NCBI GenBank assembly: GCA_910586535.1
Contig: CAJUHS010000018.1
Coordinates: 1 to 51,186, forward strand
Source of the DNA: an uncultured Oscillospiraceae bacterium
Lineage (GTDB): Bacteria > Bacillota > Clostridia > Oscillospirales > Ruminococcaceae
Reading direction: 5' to 3'
DNA: 51,186 bases
The notes under the pieces are model-generated. The model worked only from the letters and a program-made list of their open reading frames with translations. It searched no databases and had not been told where the DNA came from. Position numbers and translations under genes: made by a program. Below, piece by piece: positions 23,007 to 31,504 of this stretch. Every line of letters begins with the position of its first letter. Position 1 is the first letter of the stretch.

Positions 23007-24902
23007 TTACCAGTCGTCGCCGCTTCCGAGATGTTTATTTTTCGGATGTGCGGGTTTCTTTTTTGCCGCAGGCGCGGCGGGTTTTTCTTGGATGCCTTTC
23101 AGACGGTTCTCGATCGCGGTCAAATCCGGATTGGCGAGCCTGAACGCCGCGTTCGCATAGTTGCGACAGTCGAGCGGTTCGTTGCGTTCGTGTCCGGGGA
23201 TCTTTTCCCATACCCATTGATTGCCGCGGCGTGTGCGCGTCAGAACGAGCCGCTCCGATAGAAGCCCTGAGAAGTAAGTCGAATCGTATCCGCGATCGCC
23301 GAGCGGAAAGTGCGAATAGTTCCGTCCCGGCGTTTGCGTCGTCAGCTTCTTCATAATCTTTGCTTTGCCCGCGTCGACGCCGAGCGTATAGAGCCAGCAA
23401 AAGATCTTTTTGTTGTCTTTCAACGGAACGCGCGACGGGATCCCGACATACGGAATATCGGGCCCGCCTTTGCCTTTTATAGCAAAGACGTGCTTCGCGA
23501 GACGTTTGCGGCAAGCCGCATAGACTTCCTGTGTATAGTGCCCGCCTGAATCGACGAAGGTGCAGCTGATTCGGAGTCCTTTACCGTTTGCAAAACGATA
23601 GACGTGATCGACAACATCGTCCAGCCGTTCCCAGACTTCCTCATTGTCGGGGCGCCCCATAATAACGCCCTTCGTAATGCCCCAGTCCTCGCCATAGTGC
23701 CCGTAACCGACAACTTCGTATTCGAGACGATTGTCCTGCGTATCGACGCCGCAAGTGAGCGCGAGCACACCGTCGGGCAGTTCGGCTTTGTATTCTTCGC
23801 GCCGCGCCATCACTTCGTCCTCGTTCTCGATTTCGCCGCGTTCTTCCCAGAGCTTACCGAGTAGTGTGTTATAAACAACTTTCAGCTTTTCGGGATCGTT
23901 GCGAGCCTCGAGAAAGCGAAGCACGATAGTCTCCCACGTTACCCACGGCGACGAAAAAGCATTCAACCAGAACGAGCGGATGCCTTTCTTGTATGCATCG
24001 GGGTTTTGCGCGATCCATTTCGCGGGCTGATTGCGGACTTCGTCCTCGGTGCTTATAGCCCCGCACGAAGGGCACACCCAGAATATCGAGCTAACCGTGT
24101 ATGTGATTTTATTGCCGATTTTTTTCTCTTCGGGTAAAAATCTGATATTATCGAAAATTATGTCGTGCCACTCTCCGCAATGGGGGCATTTTATGCACCA
24201 GCGCTCTTGGGTGCCGCGTTCATACGCCGCTTCGATATTGCTGCTTCCTTTGATCGTTGGCGTCGAAACTTCGACGGCTTTCTTGTTGTAGAATGTGGTC
24301 TGGCGGGCTTTGGCAAGTTCCCACGGATCGCCTTCCGTGCCCGCGCTTAAAGCCCAGCGGTCTCGTTCATCGCCGAATATGTAACGAACAGGCGTCGACG
24401 CAAGTGCGGACGCGGTGTTCGAGCCGGTAAGCGTAAGCATACCACCGGGGAACGCTTTCTGCAGGAGCGTGTTGCCGCTGTCTCTCGTTTTAACGTCCGA
24501 AACTTTCGACCGTAACGGTTTGCTGTCTCGAATCATCGGCGCGATTCTATGACGTGAGAATTTTCGGGCATCGTCCAGCGTCGGCTGTATATACATGGCG
24601 GACGCTGGATCTTGATCGATGACGTAACCGATGCAGTTTAGCAAAAATTCAGATTTGCCGACCTGCGAAGCCGCGACCATGACTATGTTCGTAACTTTCG
24701 GATCGTTGAACGCATCCATCGGCTCTTTGAGGTATGGCGTCCGTGCGGTTCTCCACGGGCCAGCCTCGGCTGAAGTTTCGGGCGATAGCCGACGGTGTCG
24801 GTCTGCCCATTGTGAAACGGTTAGGTCGTCAGGCGGTGCAAAATTACGGACGGCGGGCGCGATCGCTTTATTGAGACGCGCCTCAGCCTGTGTCGTCGTC
24901 AT
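23007..24902 (-). CDS. Terminase large subunit, lambda gpA family
   Basis: 631 residues. The ATPase half has the Walker-A-like SQVGKSEFLLNCIG with the preceding NIVMVAA strand, and the Walker B strand YIFGDERDRW. Zinc-type pairs CPHCG and CPSCG are in the middle, and the nuclease half begins at LTCGVDTQDNRLEYEVVGYG. It cuts and pumps DNA into the prohead. Length equals lambda gpA (641). It overlaps the small subunit gene by 20 nt. Confidence 0.95.
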   Translation of the reverse strand: MTTTQAEARLNKAIAPAVRNFAPPDDLTVSQWADRHRRLSPETSAEAGPWRTARTPYLKEPMDAFNDPKVTNIVMVAASQVGKSEFLLNCIGYVIDQDPASAMYIQPTLDDARKFSRHRIAPMIRDSKPLRSKVSDVKTRDSGNTLLQKAFPGGMLTLTGSNTASALASTPVRYIFGDERDRWALSAGTEGDPWELAKARQTTFYNKKAVEVSTPTIKGSSNIEAAYERGTQERWCIKCPHCGEWHDIIFDNIRFLPEEKKIGNKITYTVSSIFWVCPSCGAISTEDEVRNQPAKWIAQNPDAYKKGIRSFWLNAFSSPWVTWETIVLRFLEARNDPEKLKVVYNTLLGKLWEERGEIENEDEVMARREEYKAELPDGVLALTCGVDTQDNRLEYEVVGYGHYGEDWGITKGVIMGRPDNEEVWERLDDVVDHVYRFANGKGLRISCTFVDSGGHYTQEVYAACRKRLAKHVFAIKGKGGPDIPYVGIPSRVPLKDNKKIFCWLYTLGVDAGKAKIMKKLTTQTPGRNYSHFPLGDRGYDSTYFSGLLSERLVLTRTRRGNQWVWEKIPGHERNEPLDCRNYANAAFRLANPDLTAIENRLKGIQEKPAAPAAKKKPAHPKNKHLGSGDDW

Positions 24903-25470
24903 CTTTCAGGAGTTCGCTCCAGCCCTGACGGTCGCGGACGCGCTTCTTATACGCGGCGGCGTCGTACTTGTAGTTCGAGAGCTCCAGCAGGATCGCATAA
25001 ACTTCCTGCTTGATCCTTTCAGATATTTCCGCGGGCTTTGTGATTTTTGCGAGGTCGATCGCGAGCCGACCGGGAAGCGCGAGCATCATGCTGCGGATGG
25101 TAAACACGAGATCCGTCGTCATAGCTTCGACGTCCTCGCTGCGATGCATCTCGCCGCGGAGTTCTTTGAGTTCCATATCGGCGAGCTCTGCCTTCGTAGC
25201 GCGATAGTCGGCGTCGGCTTTGATTTTGCGGCTCTCGTTTTCGGCGTCTGCCTTGCTTTCGCCTTTTTTGGCGACCTTTTCCTGCAGATAAGCAATGTAT
25301 TTTTGAACCGTCAGAAGTAGATCGTAGCGGCGTTTTTTATCGACGAGCTCGGTCGTCAGAATCCCGTCCTGCGTGAGTTGCTGAATGCGCCGAACCGTCA
25401 AATTGAACAGCTTCGCGACCATTGCCGCTTCGACCATTGTCCGCTTCGGTTGCGAGGGCTGTGTTGCCAT
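24883..25470 (-). CDS. Terminase small subunit
   Basis: 195 residues. The N-terminus has a winged-helix DNA-binding segment (EAAMVAKLFNLTVRRIQQLT, DGILTTE) like lambda Nu1; the middle is a long charged helix (KGESKADAENESRKIKADAD) and the C-terminus assembles with the large subunit. It recognises the packaging start site. The gene-free 238 nt directly upstream, with dyad symmetry, is the likely site. Confidence 0.88.
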   Translation of the reverse strand: MATQPSQPKRTMVEAAMVAKLFNLTVRRIQQLTQDGILTTELVDKKRRYDLLLTVQKYIAYLQEKVAKKGESKADAENESRKIKADADYRATKAELADMELKELRGEMHRSEDVEAMTTDLVFTIRSMMLALPGRLAIDLAKITKPAEISERIKQEVYAILLELSNYKYDAAAYKKRVRDRQGWSELLKDDDDTG

Positions 25471-25708
25471 GATTACCTCCTTTTTTGCGTAACGAAACGA
25501 TTGTAAAAAATTCTCCGGGACTATGCGAGTTCTGGGCTCGCGAGCACCGCAAGAGTAAAATATTACCGACAGTACCTGCTGGAAACTTTGTGGGCGCTCG
25601 CTGACGCGCTCCGTGCCTTAGCGGCTTTGCTTTTTTCTCTGAGGTACTGCCGATAATAACAAGATAAGGGGGCGCCGCAGTTGAGCAACGTCGGCGCATA
25701 GGGGTGGG
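25471..25708. promoter_or_regulatory. Gene-free region with long inverted repeat, candidate packaging site
   Basis: No supportable gene here. It holds two arms of a 17-nt inverted repeat with 15 matches (25561-25577 and 25642-25658, 64 nt apart), a perfect palindrome GCTCGCGAGC (25536-25545) and a GCGCTCGCTGACGCGC stretch. Cos or pac sites commonly lie beside the terminase small subunit gene. The role is inferred from position and symmetry. Confidence 0.5.
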
Positions 25709-26308
25709 CTATTTTTTTGCGTATCGGTCAATGTTATGCTGTAAGCGTTTTAACAGCAGATCGTTGAGCCTGACCTTTATATCGGCGGCGACCTTCTCAT
25801 TGCCGATCGTCTGCGGTATGCTTACCGTGCGGATCGCGTCAATAGGAAGGCGCGCGTCCGTCGTCCTTTTGAACGGGATCTCCGTCGTGCCCAGAGCCCC
25901 CGAGGGGGCAAGGAAAACGGAACTGCCGAGAGCTTTCTTTTTGCCCTTGTATATGGCGGCTTTGACCGTGTATTTCTTACCGCCCGCCGGTCGCGTTCGG
26001 GGCGTCATAGAGAAGTGTGTAGGCGTAAGAAGGCGACCGCGATATACGAGCTGTATGTTTTCCATACTCACGCCCTTGATCTTGATCTCCCCGACTGTTT
26101 TCGCACCGCCTTTGGCTGCCTTACCCGCCGCCGTCACTTCGCTTGATTTAATCGCATAGACGGCTGTAACTGCTTTGGTTACCTGCGCGGGAGCGCGGGC
26201 TTTGCAGTCTTTGACGGTTTGACTGACGGCTTTCTGGATGTCGCTCTGCGTTTTTTTTGCTTTGGAAAGAACGCCGTCCAGTCCGGGGATGCTGATGTTT
26301 AATTCCAT
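25709..26308 (-). CDS. Tail completion protein, lambda gpZ-like
   Basis: 199 residues from the ATG at 26308 (GGAGGCGGCT site); the frame is open 46 codons upstream without support. The C-terminal half, with ARLPIDAIRTVSIPQTIGNE and RLNDLLLKRLQHNID, parallels the end of lambda minor tail protein Z, and the basic N-terminal half fits. gpZ positions DNA at the head-tail joint. It is unusual to find it first in the late operon, ahead of the terminase genes. Confidence 0.68.
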   Translation of the reverse strand: MELNISIPGLDGVLSKAKKTQSDIQKAVSQTVKDCKARAPAQVTKAVTAVYAIKSSEVTAAGKAAKGGAKTVGEIKIKGVSMENIQLVYRGRLLTPTHFSMTPRTRPAGGKKYTVKAAIYKGKKKALGSSVFLAPSGALGTTEIPFKRTTDARLPIDAIRTVSIPQTIGNEKVAADIKVRLNDLLLKRLQHNIDRYAKK

Positions 26309-26370
26309 AGCCGCCTCCGAAGCCCTGTTGATAATTGGAAGCGGCGACCATAAATAGCCGCCGCCCGCCG

Positions 26371-26389
26371 TCCCGCTCCGATAGCGGGA
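26371..26389 (-). other. Hairpin in the late mRNA leader
   Basis: TCCCGCT, 5-nt loop, AGCGGGA: a perfect 7-bp stem in the roughly 130-nt untranslated leader between the late promoter and the first late gene. It could protect the long mRNA 5' end or act in antitermination; no tail of Ts follows it. Confidence 0.5.
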
Positions 26390-26448
26390 TCTTTCCGTAA
26401 AAAGAAAGCCGCGACGAGTTTCCCCGTTGCGGTTCTTTGACAGCATAC

Positions 26449-26478
26449 ACTATAACACACCCGTTTACTGCGTTTCAA
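26449..26478 (-). promoter_or_regulatory. Late promoter
   Basis: Minus-strand TTGAAA (26478-26473), 18-nt spacer and TATAGT (26454-26449), upstream of the first late gene and just after the ArpU-like activator gene. The weak -35 and the phased repeats behind it suggest that an activator is needed. Confidence 0.65.
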
Positions 26479-26540
26479 TGTGATTTACTTCTTTTTACTG
26501 CGTTTTACTGACCTTTTTTCAGATTTCCGCAGATTTCCGA
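26464..26540 (-). repeat. Helically phased T-tract/TTTACTG array
   Basis: TTT begins at 26464, 26473, 26484, 26494, 26504, 26514, 26524 and 26534, that is every 9-11 bp. Four are in the motif TTTACTG or TTTACTT (26464, 26484, 26494, 26504), and AGATTTCCG occurs twice in tandem (26521, 26531). Such phasing puts sites on one face of the helix and can bend DNA. Likely binding site for the late activator. Confidence 0.7.
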
Positions 26541-26565
26541 CGGAAGTCGGGCGGAATTTCGGCAT

Positions 26566-27033
26566 TTACGCGGTTTTGTGGGTGTATAATTCGGCAAGGT
26601 TGAGTAGAGCGCGCCCGTGGGTTCTGAACATTTTGTCCATGTATTGGTCGGCTTCGAGCTCATAGTCGTCGTGTTTGCCGTAAATTCTTTGGCAGATTTC
26701 GCGCCATTCGGCGCCGTAGTAATAGCGGAGATTGATCACGAGCGTTTCGGAGGGGGCAAGGCGTTCGACGAAGGGCTCCAGCTCAGCCCAGTCGGCGGCG
26801 ATTTCGTTTTCCTTTTGTTTTACTCGTTCTTCGAGAGCGACCTTTCTCAGCACGACGCGCTCCGTTTCGCTCGTTCCGTCGCCGCTTCCGTGTGGCATTC
26901 CCGAATAATCAATAGCGCGCGGGCTTCCGTATGCATCCGCCGCATATTCGAGCTCCTGCTTCAAAGTGGCAAGTTTTTCGAGCATTTCCCTGTGCGCGTT
27001 TAATCTTTCTTTGATCGCTTGTGTTTTCTTCAT
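26566..27033 (-). CDS. ArpU/DUF1492-type phage transcription regulator
   Basis: 155 residues. The C-terminal third (SETLVINLRYYYGAEWREIC, DYELEADQYMDKMFRTHGRA) resembles sigma-factor region 4, as in the ArpU/RinA/DUF1492 regulators that switch on late phage genes; the N-terminal part is a charged helix. It is the last gene before the late promoter and its phased repeat array, the position where such activators are found. Confidence 0.82.
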   Translation of the reverse strand: MKKTQAIKERLNAHREMLEKLATLKQELEYAADAYGSPRAIDYSGMPHGSGDGTSETERVVLRKVALEERVKQKENEIAADWAELEPFVERLAPSETLVINLRYYYGAEWREICQRIYGKHDDYELEADQYMDKMFRTHGRALLNLAELYTHKTA

Positions 27034-27043
27034 AGCCGCCTCC

Positions 27044-28387
27044 TTAATCGTTACTGTCTATTTTCTCGAAAATTCTCTCGTATTTCTCGGGTGCGACTTC
27101 CCTGCCGTCGCGGATGAGTTTGACGTCGCGGCTTCCCGTTATGCGGTGCCAGCGTTTTACTTCGACGTCGGTATATTGCGGCGTCAATTCCATCACGAAC
27201 GCCTGCTGACCTTTCGCTTCGGCGGCGACAAGCGCCGTCCCGCTTCCTCCGAAGGGATCATACACGCCCGCCGCCCATTCCATATTGTCGAGAATGATCT
27301 CGAAAACTTCCTCGGGCTTTTGCGTGGGGTGCAGTTCGTTTCCCGATCGCGAGCATTTTATCACGTTTCCGTAATCTTTGTGATTGTCGAACTTCGTCTT
27401 GCTTCGATTGCCGAAAATAATGAGCTCGTGCTGGGATCGCCAGCCGACGCCCATTCCCGGCGTTCCTTTGTCCCAGACGATCATCGACTTTACGCCGAAG
27501 CCTGCGCCTTCGATAAGGTCAAACAAATACACCCACATTCGCCAGTCAGTAAAAACATAAGCGTATTGGCACGGAATATCGGCGAGAGCTTTGGCGATAA
27601 GGTTCTGATAGCCGCGCGTGGAAAGGATGTCGTTCGCGATTTTCGGAAGCGGGCCGCCGTCGGCGCGCATTGTTCCGATGCTTCCCGTGCTTTTGCCCGT
27701 TTCCTGAAAGCCGCCCGAGCAGTACGGCGGATCCGTCAAAAGAGTTTGCGGAGCGGCGCCGTCGAGCAGTTTTTCGCGATCTTCGGGGACGGTTGAATTT
27801 CCGCACATAACACGATGACGCCCGCCGAGGATCCAGATGTCGCCGTATTGCGTAACGGGTGCATCGGGAGTTTCGGGAACGTCGTCGAGATCTTCCTCGG
27901 TTTCGGTTGCGGCAAGCGTTTCGTTTAAGGACGCGGCTATTTCCGCATATTCGTCTTTTGAGTAGCCCGACAGCCCGAAGTCTAAGTCGGAGGCGTCAAT
28001 CGTTCCGAAAATTTCGATGAGCATTTTGTTGTCGGTTTCGGCAAGCTCGGCGATGCGGTTGTCTGCCGTCAGATCCGCAAGTTCCGCCGCCTCCGACTCG
28101 TAGTCTTGATAATCGACGGGAACTTCGTCAAGTTCTTCGAGCTGAGCCGCCAGAAGCCGCCCGTGTCCTTTCACAACGAGCCCCGAGCGAGTGCTGACCG
28201 TGATAGGGTTGCGCCAGCCGCTGCCGCGTATAATGGCGCCCAGAGCTTCGATTTGTGCCTGCGGGTGCTTGTTCGGGTTTTTCGGGTTCGGAATGAGATC
28301 CGCCGCCCTGACGATTGCATCGTGAGCGCAGTAGACGGGAATGCCCGCCGCCTGCGCTTTCGGTTTGACTGTTTTCTTCCCGCTCAT
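27044..28387 (-). CDS. ParB-domain DNA adenine/cytosine-N4 methyltransferase (copy 1)
   Basis: 447 residues from the ATG at 28387 (GGAGGCGGCGT site, ATGA overlap with metK). Residues about 20-130 are a ParB/Srx-like domain (NPKNPNKHPQAQIEALGAII, GHGRLLAAQ). From about 190 is an N6/N4 DNA methyltransferase with TDPPYCSGG (motif IV) and YDPFGGSGTALVAAE (motif I), so the order is the beta class. Phage enzymes of this type methylate the phage genome, often to evade restriction. A paralogue lies at 34753-36081. Confidence 0.9.
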   Translation of the reverse strand: MSGKKTVKPKAQAAGIPVYCAHDAIVRAADLIPNPKNPNKHPQAQIEALGAIIRGSGWRNPITVSTRSGLVVKGHGRLLAAQLEELDEVPVDYQDYESEAAELADLTADNRIAELAETDNKMLIEIFGTIDASDLDFGLSGYSKDEYAEIAASLNETLAATETEEDLDDVPETPDAPVTQYGDIWILGGRHRVMCGNSTVPEDREKLLDGAAPQTLLTDPPYCSGGFQETGKSTGSIGTMRADGGPLPKIANDILSTRGYQNLIAKALADIPCQYAYVFTDWRMWVYLFDLIEGAGFGVKSMIVWDKGTPGMGVGWRSQHELIIFGNRSKTKFDNHKDYGNVIKCSRSGNELHPTQKPEEVFEIILDNMEWAAGVYDPFGGSGTALVAAEAKGQQAFVMELTPQYTDVEVKRWHRITGSRDVKLIRDGREVAPEKYERIFEKIDSND

Positions 28388-29430
28388 ACGCCGCCTCCGA
28401 GCCTGTAATGGCACCCTTCGGCGATTTTCTCGTATTTGACATTCAAAAGGTCGAGGTTTGCGATGATCCCCGCGGGTGTAAGATCGTAGTCACCGAGCAC
28501 GATCTTCGTCAGTTTGGCATTGATTTCGGGCGACAGGTCGCTGTTGACGGAGACGCTCACGGGTTCGGCTCTGCCGATTGCATAACCGAGCTGAACCTCG
28601 CACCATTTGAGCCCGTGCGTGAGTTGCAGGCTTCTGGCGATTTTACGCGCCATATACGCGCCCGAACGGTCGACCTTTGACGGATCCTTGCCGGAGAACG
28701 CTCCGCCGCCCACGGGGCAGAAGCCGCCGTACTGGTCGCATACGATTTTTCTGCCCGTCAGCCCCGCGTCTGCAAACGGGCCGCCGATAGTCCACGCGCC
28801 TGCGGGGTTGATAATTCTCTCCACGGAAGCGGGAACGCCCAGAGCGTCGAGCTTTGCGTTTATGTATGCGCGGATCCGTTTCTGCCCGCGTTCGGGCTTA
28901 TGGCAGGCGCTGACGAGGATCTTCTTCACGCTCTGCATAGTGGCGGGTTCGTCGAGATCGACCGTAACCTGACACTTGGCGTCGCCCAGCAAGAGCGCGG
29001 AAGGCGTTCCGACGTCTTTCTCGATTGCTTCGATGATTTGATTCACGAGATCGAAGCCGAACGGGAGCCCGCTCGCGGTTTGGTTGCAAGCGTAGCCGTA
29101 CATTATGCCCTGATCCCCGGCGCCCTGATCTTTGCCGCGTCCGACGCCTGCGGCGATTTCGGGCGACTGCGTTCTGATGAATGTCTCGATCCTGTTGACG
29201 GGGTACCCGAGCTTTTGGGCGACGTTGCGGGCGATCTCTCTATAATCGACGCCTGCGCCGCTTGTGATTTCCCCCGCGAGAATGATAACGTCGTCCTTCA
29301 CGAGCGTTTCGCAGGCGACGCGGCTGTTTTCATCGTTTTCCAGACAGGCGTCCAAAATGGCGTCGCTTATTTGGTCGGCGTATTTGTCGGGGTGGTATTT
29401 GCTTACTTGTTCGGTGCTGAAAAGTCTCAT
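28384..29430 (-). CDS. metK: Phage-encoded S-adenosylmethionine synthetase
   Basis: 348 residues of methionine adenosyltransferase, which makes SAM from ATP and methionine. Motifs: HPDK (13-16) in STEQVSKYHPDKYADQISDA, GAGDQG (103-108) with MYGYACNQT, DAGLTGRKIVCDQYGG and the P-loop-like GGGAFSGKDPSKVDRS. It is shorter than host MetK (380-400) and its GGPFADAG differs from the usual GGPHGDAG, so it is a divergent phage form. The last codons overlap the next methylase start (ATGA), so SAM maker and user are translated together. All residues I can check in the signature motifs are kept, which suggests activity. Confidence 0.93.
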   Translation of the reverse strand: MRLFSTEQVSKYHPDKYADQISDAILDACLENDENSRVACETLVKDDVIILAGEITSGAGVDYREIARNVAQKLGYPVNRIETFIRTQSPEIAAGVGRGKDQGAGDQGIMYGYACNQTASGLPFGFDLVNQIIEAIEKDVGTPSALLLGDAKCQVTVDLDEPATMQSVKKILVSACHKPERGQKRIRAYINAKLDALGVPASVERIINPAGAWTIGGPFADAGLTGRKIVCDQYGGFCPVGGGAFSGKDPSKVDRSGAYMARKIARSLQLTHGLKWCEVQLGYAIGRAEPVSVSVNSDLSPEINAKLTKIVLGDYDLTPAGIIANLDLLNVKYEKIAEGCHYRLGGGV

Positions 29431-30023
29431 TTTTCTTCGATCTCCTTGTTTTTGATTGTAATGCGGTATTTTTCAGGTATGTACGGAGCCGCCACCGTGA
29501 ATATTTCGGCAAGTTCCGCGTCCGTGAACTTTTGGAACTTAACGCCGCTGCCCGAGAAGTCGTCGACTTTCTTCACGGAGATGACGATCGTCGGGTTTTG
29601 CGGGCTGTTGTTGATAAAGAACTGACAGCTTGCAACGTCGGGAAAGCGGTTCATAATCGTTTCCTTGAGATCTTTGCGGGAATAGTCGCCGCTGATCATG
29701 TTGCGGGTTATAATTCGCTTTTTGAGCTCGCCCGTCGATTCTCCGGGCTGACGCTCCATTCCGTATTTAGCCGCTTCCGCATCGACGCGCTTCTTTCTTT
29801 GGTAATTCCGCACGATTTCCGACGGAAGCCGCAGGAAAACATAAAGAATTATAAGCAGGAGCGGAAGCCCGACGATTATCATGATCGGAAGAAGCACGAG
29901 TGCCCAGTGCCACGCGACCGCGCCGCAGAGCTTCAACGTCAGGAATACGATCTGGCAGATGAAGCAAAGAGCGGCGACGGTAAGAATGAGGCACCCGCCG
30001 CGATAATCTTTCTTGTTACTCAT
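29427..30023 (-). CDS. Membrane protein of unknown function
   Basis: 198 residues from the ATG at 30023 (GGAGG 9 nt upstream). Two hydrophobic helices (about 12-34 and 38-62, with LLPIMIIVGLPLLLIILYVF) are followed by a soluble domain, including SCQFFINNSPQNPTIVISVK. It overlaps metK by 4 nt. I recognise no family. A role in the middle operon at the membrane is all that can be said. Confidence 0.6.
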   Translation of the reverse strand: MSNKKDYRGGCLILTVAALCFICQIVFLTLKLCGAVAWHWALVLLPIMIIVGLPLLLIILYVFLRLPSEIVRNYQRKKRVDAEAAKYGMERQPGESTGELKKRIITRNMISGDYSRKDLKETIMNRFPDVASCQFFINNSPQNPTIVISVKKVDDFSGSGVKFQKFTDAELAEIFTVAAPYIPEKYRITIKNKEIEEK

Positions 30024-30423
30024 TGCCGCCACCTCCGACGGGTTCCGCCGCCTCCGCGCTTTCGGGGAAGCGTTCGTTCCCGATTTCGTTATATCTTACC
30101 TTCAGGGCATTAAGCGCCGCGTCGTAGGCTTCCCCGCCCTTCAGGCTTTCAAAGCCGAGAGCGGCGTGGATGAGTTGCATCGCGAGCTCAGCGGCGGCGA
30201 TTTCGACGCCGAGCTGGGAGTTGACGACGATAATCGGAACCGCGTCCGCATCGTCGCCTTCATTCGGGAACGTGATGCAGGAACATATAGGGGTTCCTTT
30301 GTCGTCGTACAGTTCGGGCGCGAGCGCCGCTTCGTATTTGGCATCGGGGTAAAGCTCCGCGAATGCTTCCGCGACCATATTCGCGGGATCGTTGGTGTAA
30401 ACTGATTTGAATTGGTTACTCAT
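30016..30423 (-). CDS. Phage protein of unknown function
   Basis: 135 residues, acidic, with a helical segment VEIAAAELAMQLIHAALGFE and a possible beta domain before it. The end reads PVGGGGNE because the codons also serve as the GGAGG site and start region of the following gene. No family recognised; operon position and codon use support a real gene. Confidence 0.58.
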   Translation of the reverse strand: MSNQFKSVYTNDPANMVAEAFAELYPDAKYEAALAPELYDDKGTPICSCITFPNEGDDADAVPIIVVNSQLGVEIAAAELAMQLIHAALGFESLKGGEAYDAALNALKVRYNEIGNERFPESAEAAEPVGGGGNE

Positions 30424-30433
30424 GTCGGTCTCC

Positions 30434-30628
30434 TTATTTGTCGTATTTGATAGGGCACCAGCGCGGCGCTGTCTTGACGGGAAGCTCCGTGCTGTGCCGT
30501 TCGGTTCTCGCGATCAGGCGGGCGCCTGCGTTTACGCTTGCCGCCGCCGCAGGATGTGTGCAATAGAAGCGGTTCACACCGCCGTTGCATTGCTCGAATT
30601 TGCAGTTTTCGCAGTCTGCACATTTCAT
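30434..30628 (-). CDS. Small cysteine-rich protein
   Basis: 64 residues from the ATG at 30628. CADCENCKFEQCNGGVNRFY supplies five cysteines in close spacing before FYCTHP, then a later WCPIKY. This looks like a metal (zinc or iron-sulphur) binding module of the kind seen in many phage early proteins. It is coupled to the gene before it by an ATGA overlap. Confidence 0.6.
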   Translation of the reverse strand: MKCADCENCKFEQCNGGVNRFYCTHPAAAASVNAGARLIARTERHSTELPVKTAPRWCPIKYDK

Positions 30629-30810
30629 TGTTTCCGATTTCCTCCTTGATTTAAGGCGGCGGCTATTCTTGCCGGCACGACGACGCTGTAATTGCAGACG
30701 TCGCAGCACGTTCCCGCAGCGATCGGTTGTGCATTGTGTCCGTACTCGGTCTTGATAGCCGCGCCGCATATAACGCATCGCCGCGGGCGGCGGGTGGCGT
30801 TAAATTTCAA
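30625..30810 (-). CDS. Small zinc-ribbon phage protein, TTG start
   Basis: About 61 residues. CVICG..NAQPIAAGTCCDVCN then VVPARIAA matches a family of short phage proteins with two CxxC pairs and a central Gly-His-Asn-Ala-Gln-Pro-Ile run. The TTG at 30810 is chosen because GGAGG lies 8 nt upstream and it overlaps the previous stop. In-frame upstream Met (30867) would lie deep in the preceding gene. Confidence 0.6.
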   Translation of the reverse strand: MKFNATRRPRRCVICGAAIKTEYGHNAQPIAAGTCCDVCNYSVVVPARIAAALNQGGNRKQ

Positions 30811-31504
30811 TATGCACCTCCGAACCGTCCCACGTCGCGGATCCTTCGTCGGTATCGACGTGCTCATCGTTGCAGGAAAGCGTCAAAACTATTCCGAAGC
30901 TCTGCCCTGCGGGAATGTCGCGCGATAAGCAAACGCTGGCGATTTGATTGACGGCTTCGTCTCTCACGGCTTCGAGATCCTCGCCTTCCGTGAAGTATTC
31001 GACGTCGCCGCCGACGTGGTCGCTGGGCGATTCGTCCGCATTTGTCGGGAATAGATTATAGAGCGATATGTCAGCCCGATATTTGCGCGGAGGCGACTCG
31101 GGAAGATCATCGGGGATCTTTACCTCGTCGCCGGAAAGAACGCTCTTGAGCACGGTATTCAGCGCCTGCTTGTATTTGCGGCTGTTGAATATCACGACCG
31201 ACGTATCGGGGATGCAGGTTTTCCAGAGCTCGTCGACAAATAGATCCGTCGCCTTCTCGATTGCCGCGGGCGCAAACTGGGCACCTTCGCGGAAAGCGTG
31301 AAGATATGCGTTGCCGACCTTTTCGGAGAGCTTGATCATTTTCTTCATGAGCTTCGCGTCCATTTTGAAGCGAAGCGTGGATAGAACGCGGGTAGACTGC
31401 CCGACGTAGTTTTCCGTCAGAATCTCGACGGCGAAGTTTGTCTCTTCGTTGCAGAACTTTTCGAGTGCGGCAGCCGCCGCCTTGTAGTCGCTTTGTGCGC
31501 TCAT
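30800..31504 (-). CDS. Phage protein of unknown function (234 aa)
   Basis: Starts at the ATG at 31504; the frame is open 37 codons upstream but without a ribosome site and inside the next gene. Features: RFKMDAKLMKKMIKLSEKVG helix, DTSVVIFNSRKYKQALNTVL, an acidic middle (DESPSDHVGGDVEYFTEGED) and a beta-rich end EGSATWDGSEVHIEI. Probably two domains. No family recognised. Confidence 0.6.
   Translation of the reverse strand: MSAQSDYKAAAAALEKFCNEETNFAVEILTENYVGQSTRVLSTLRFKMDAKLMKKMIKLSEKVGNAYLHAFREGAQFAPAAIEKATDLFVDELWKTCIPDTSVVIFNSRKYKQALNTVLKSVLSGDEVKIPDDLPESPPRKYRADISLYNLFPTNADESPSDHVGGDVEYFTEGEDLEAVRDEAVNQIASVCLSRDIPAGQSFGIVLTLSCNDEHVDTDEGSATWDGSEVHIEI

Noticed and set aside
25337..25699. 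120-codon frame across the terS start
   Set aside because: Runs through terS in a shadow frame, has no ribosome site and shows Arg/Ser-rich shadow composition.
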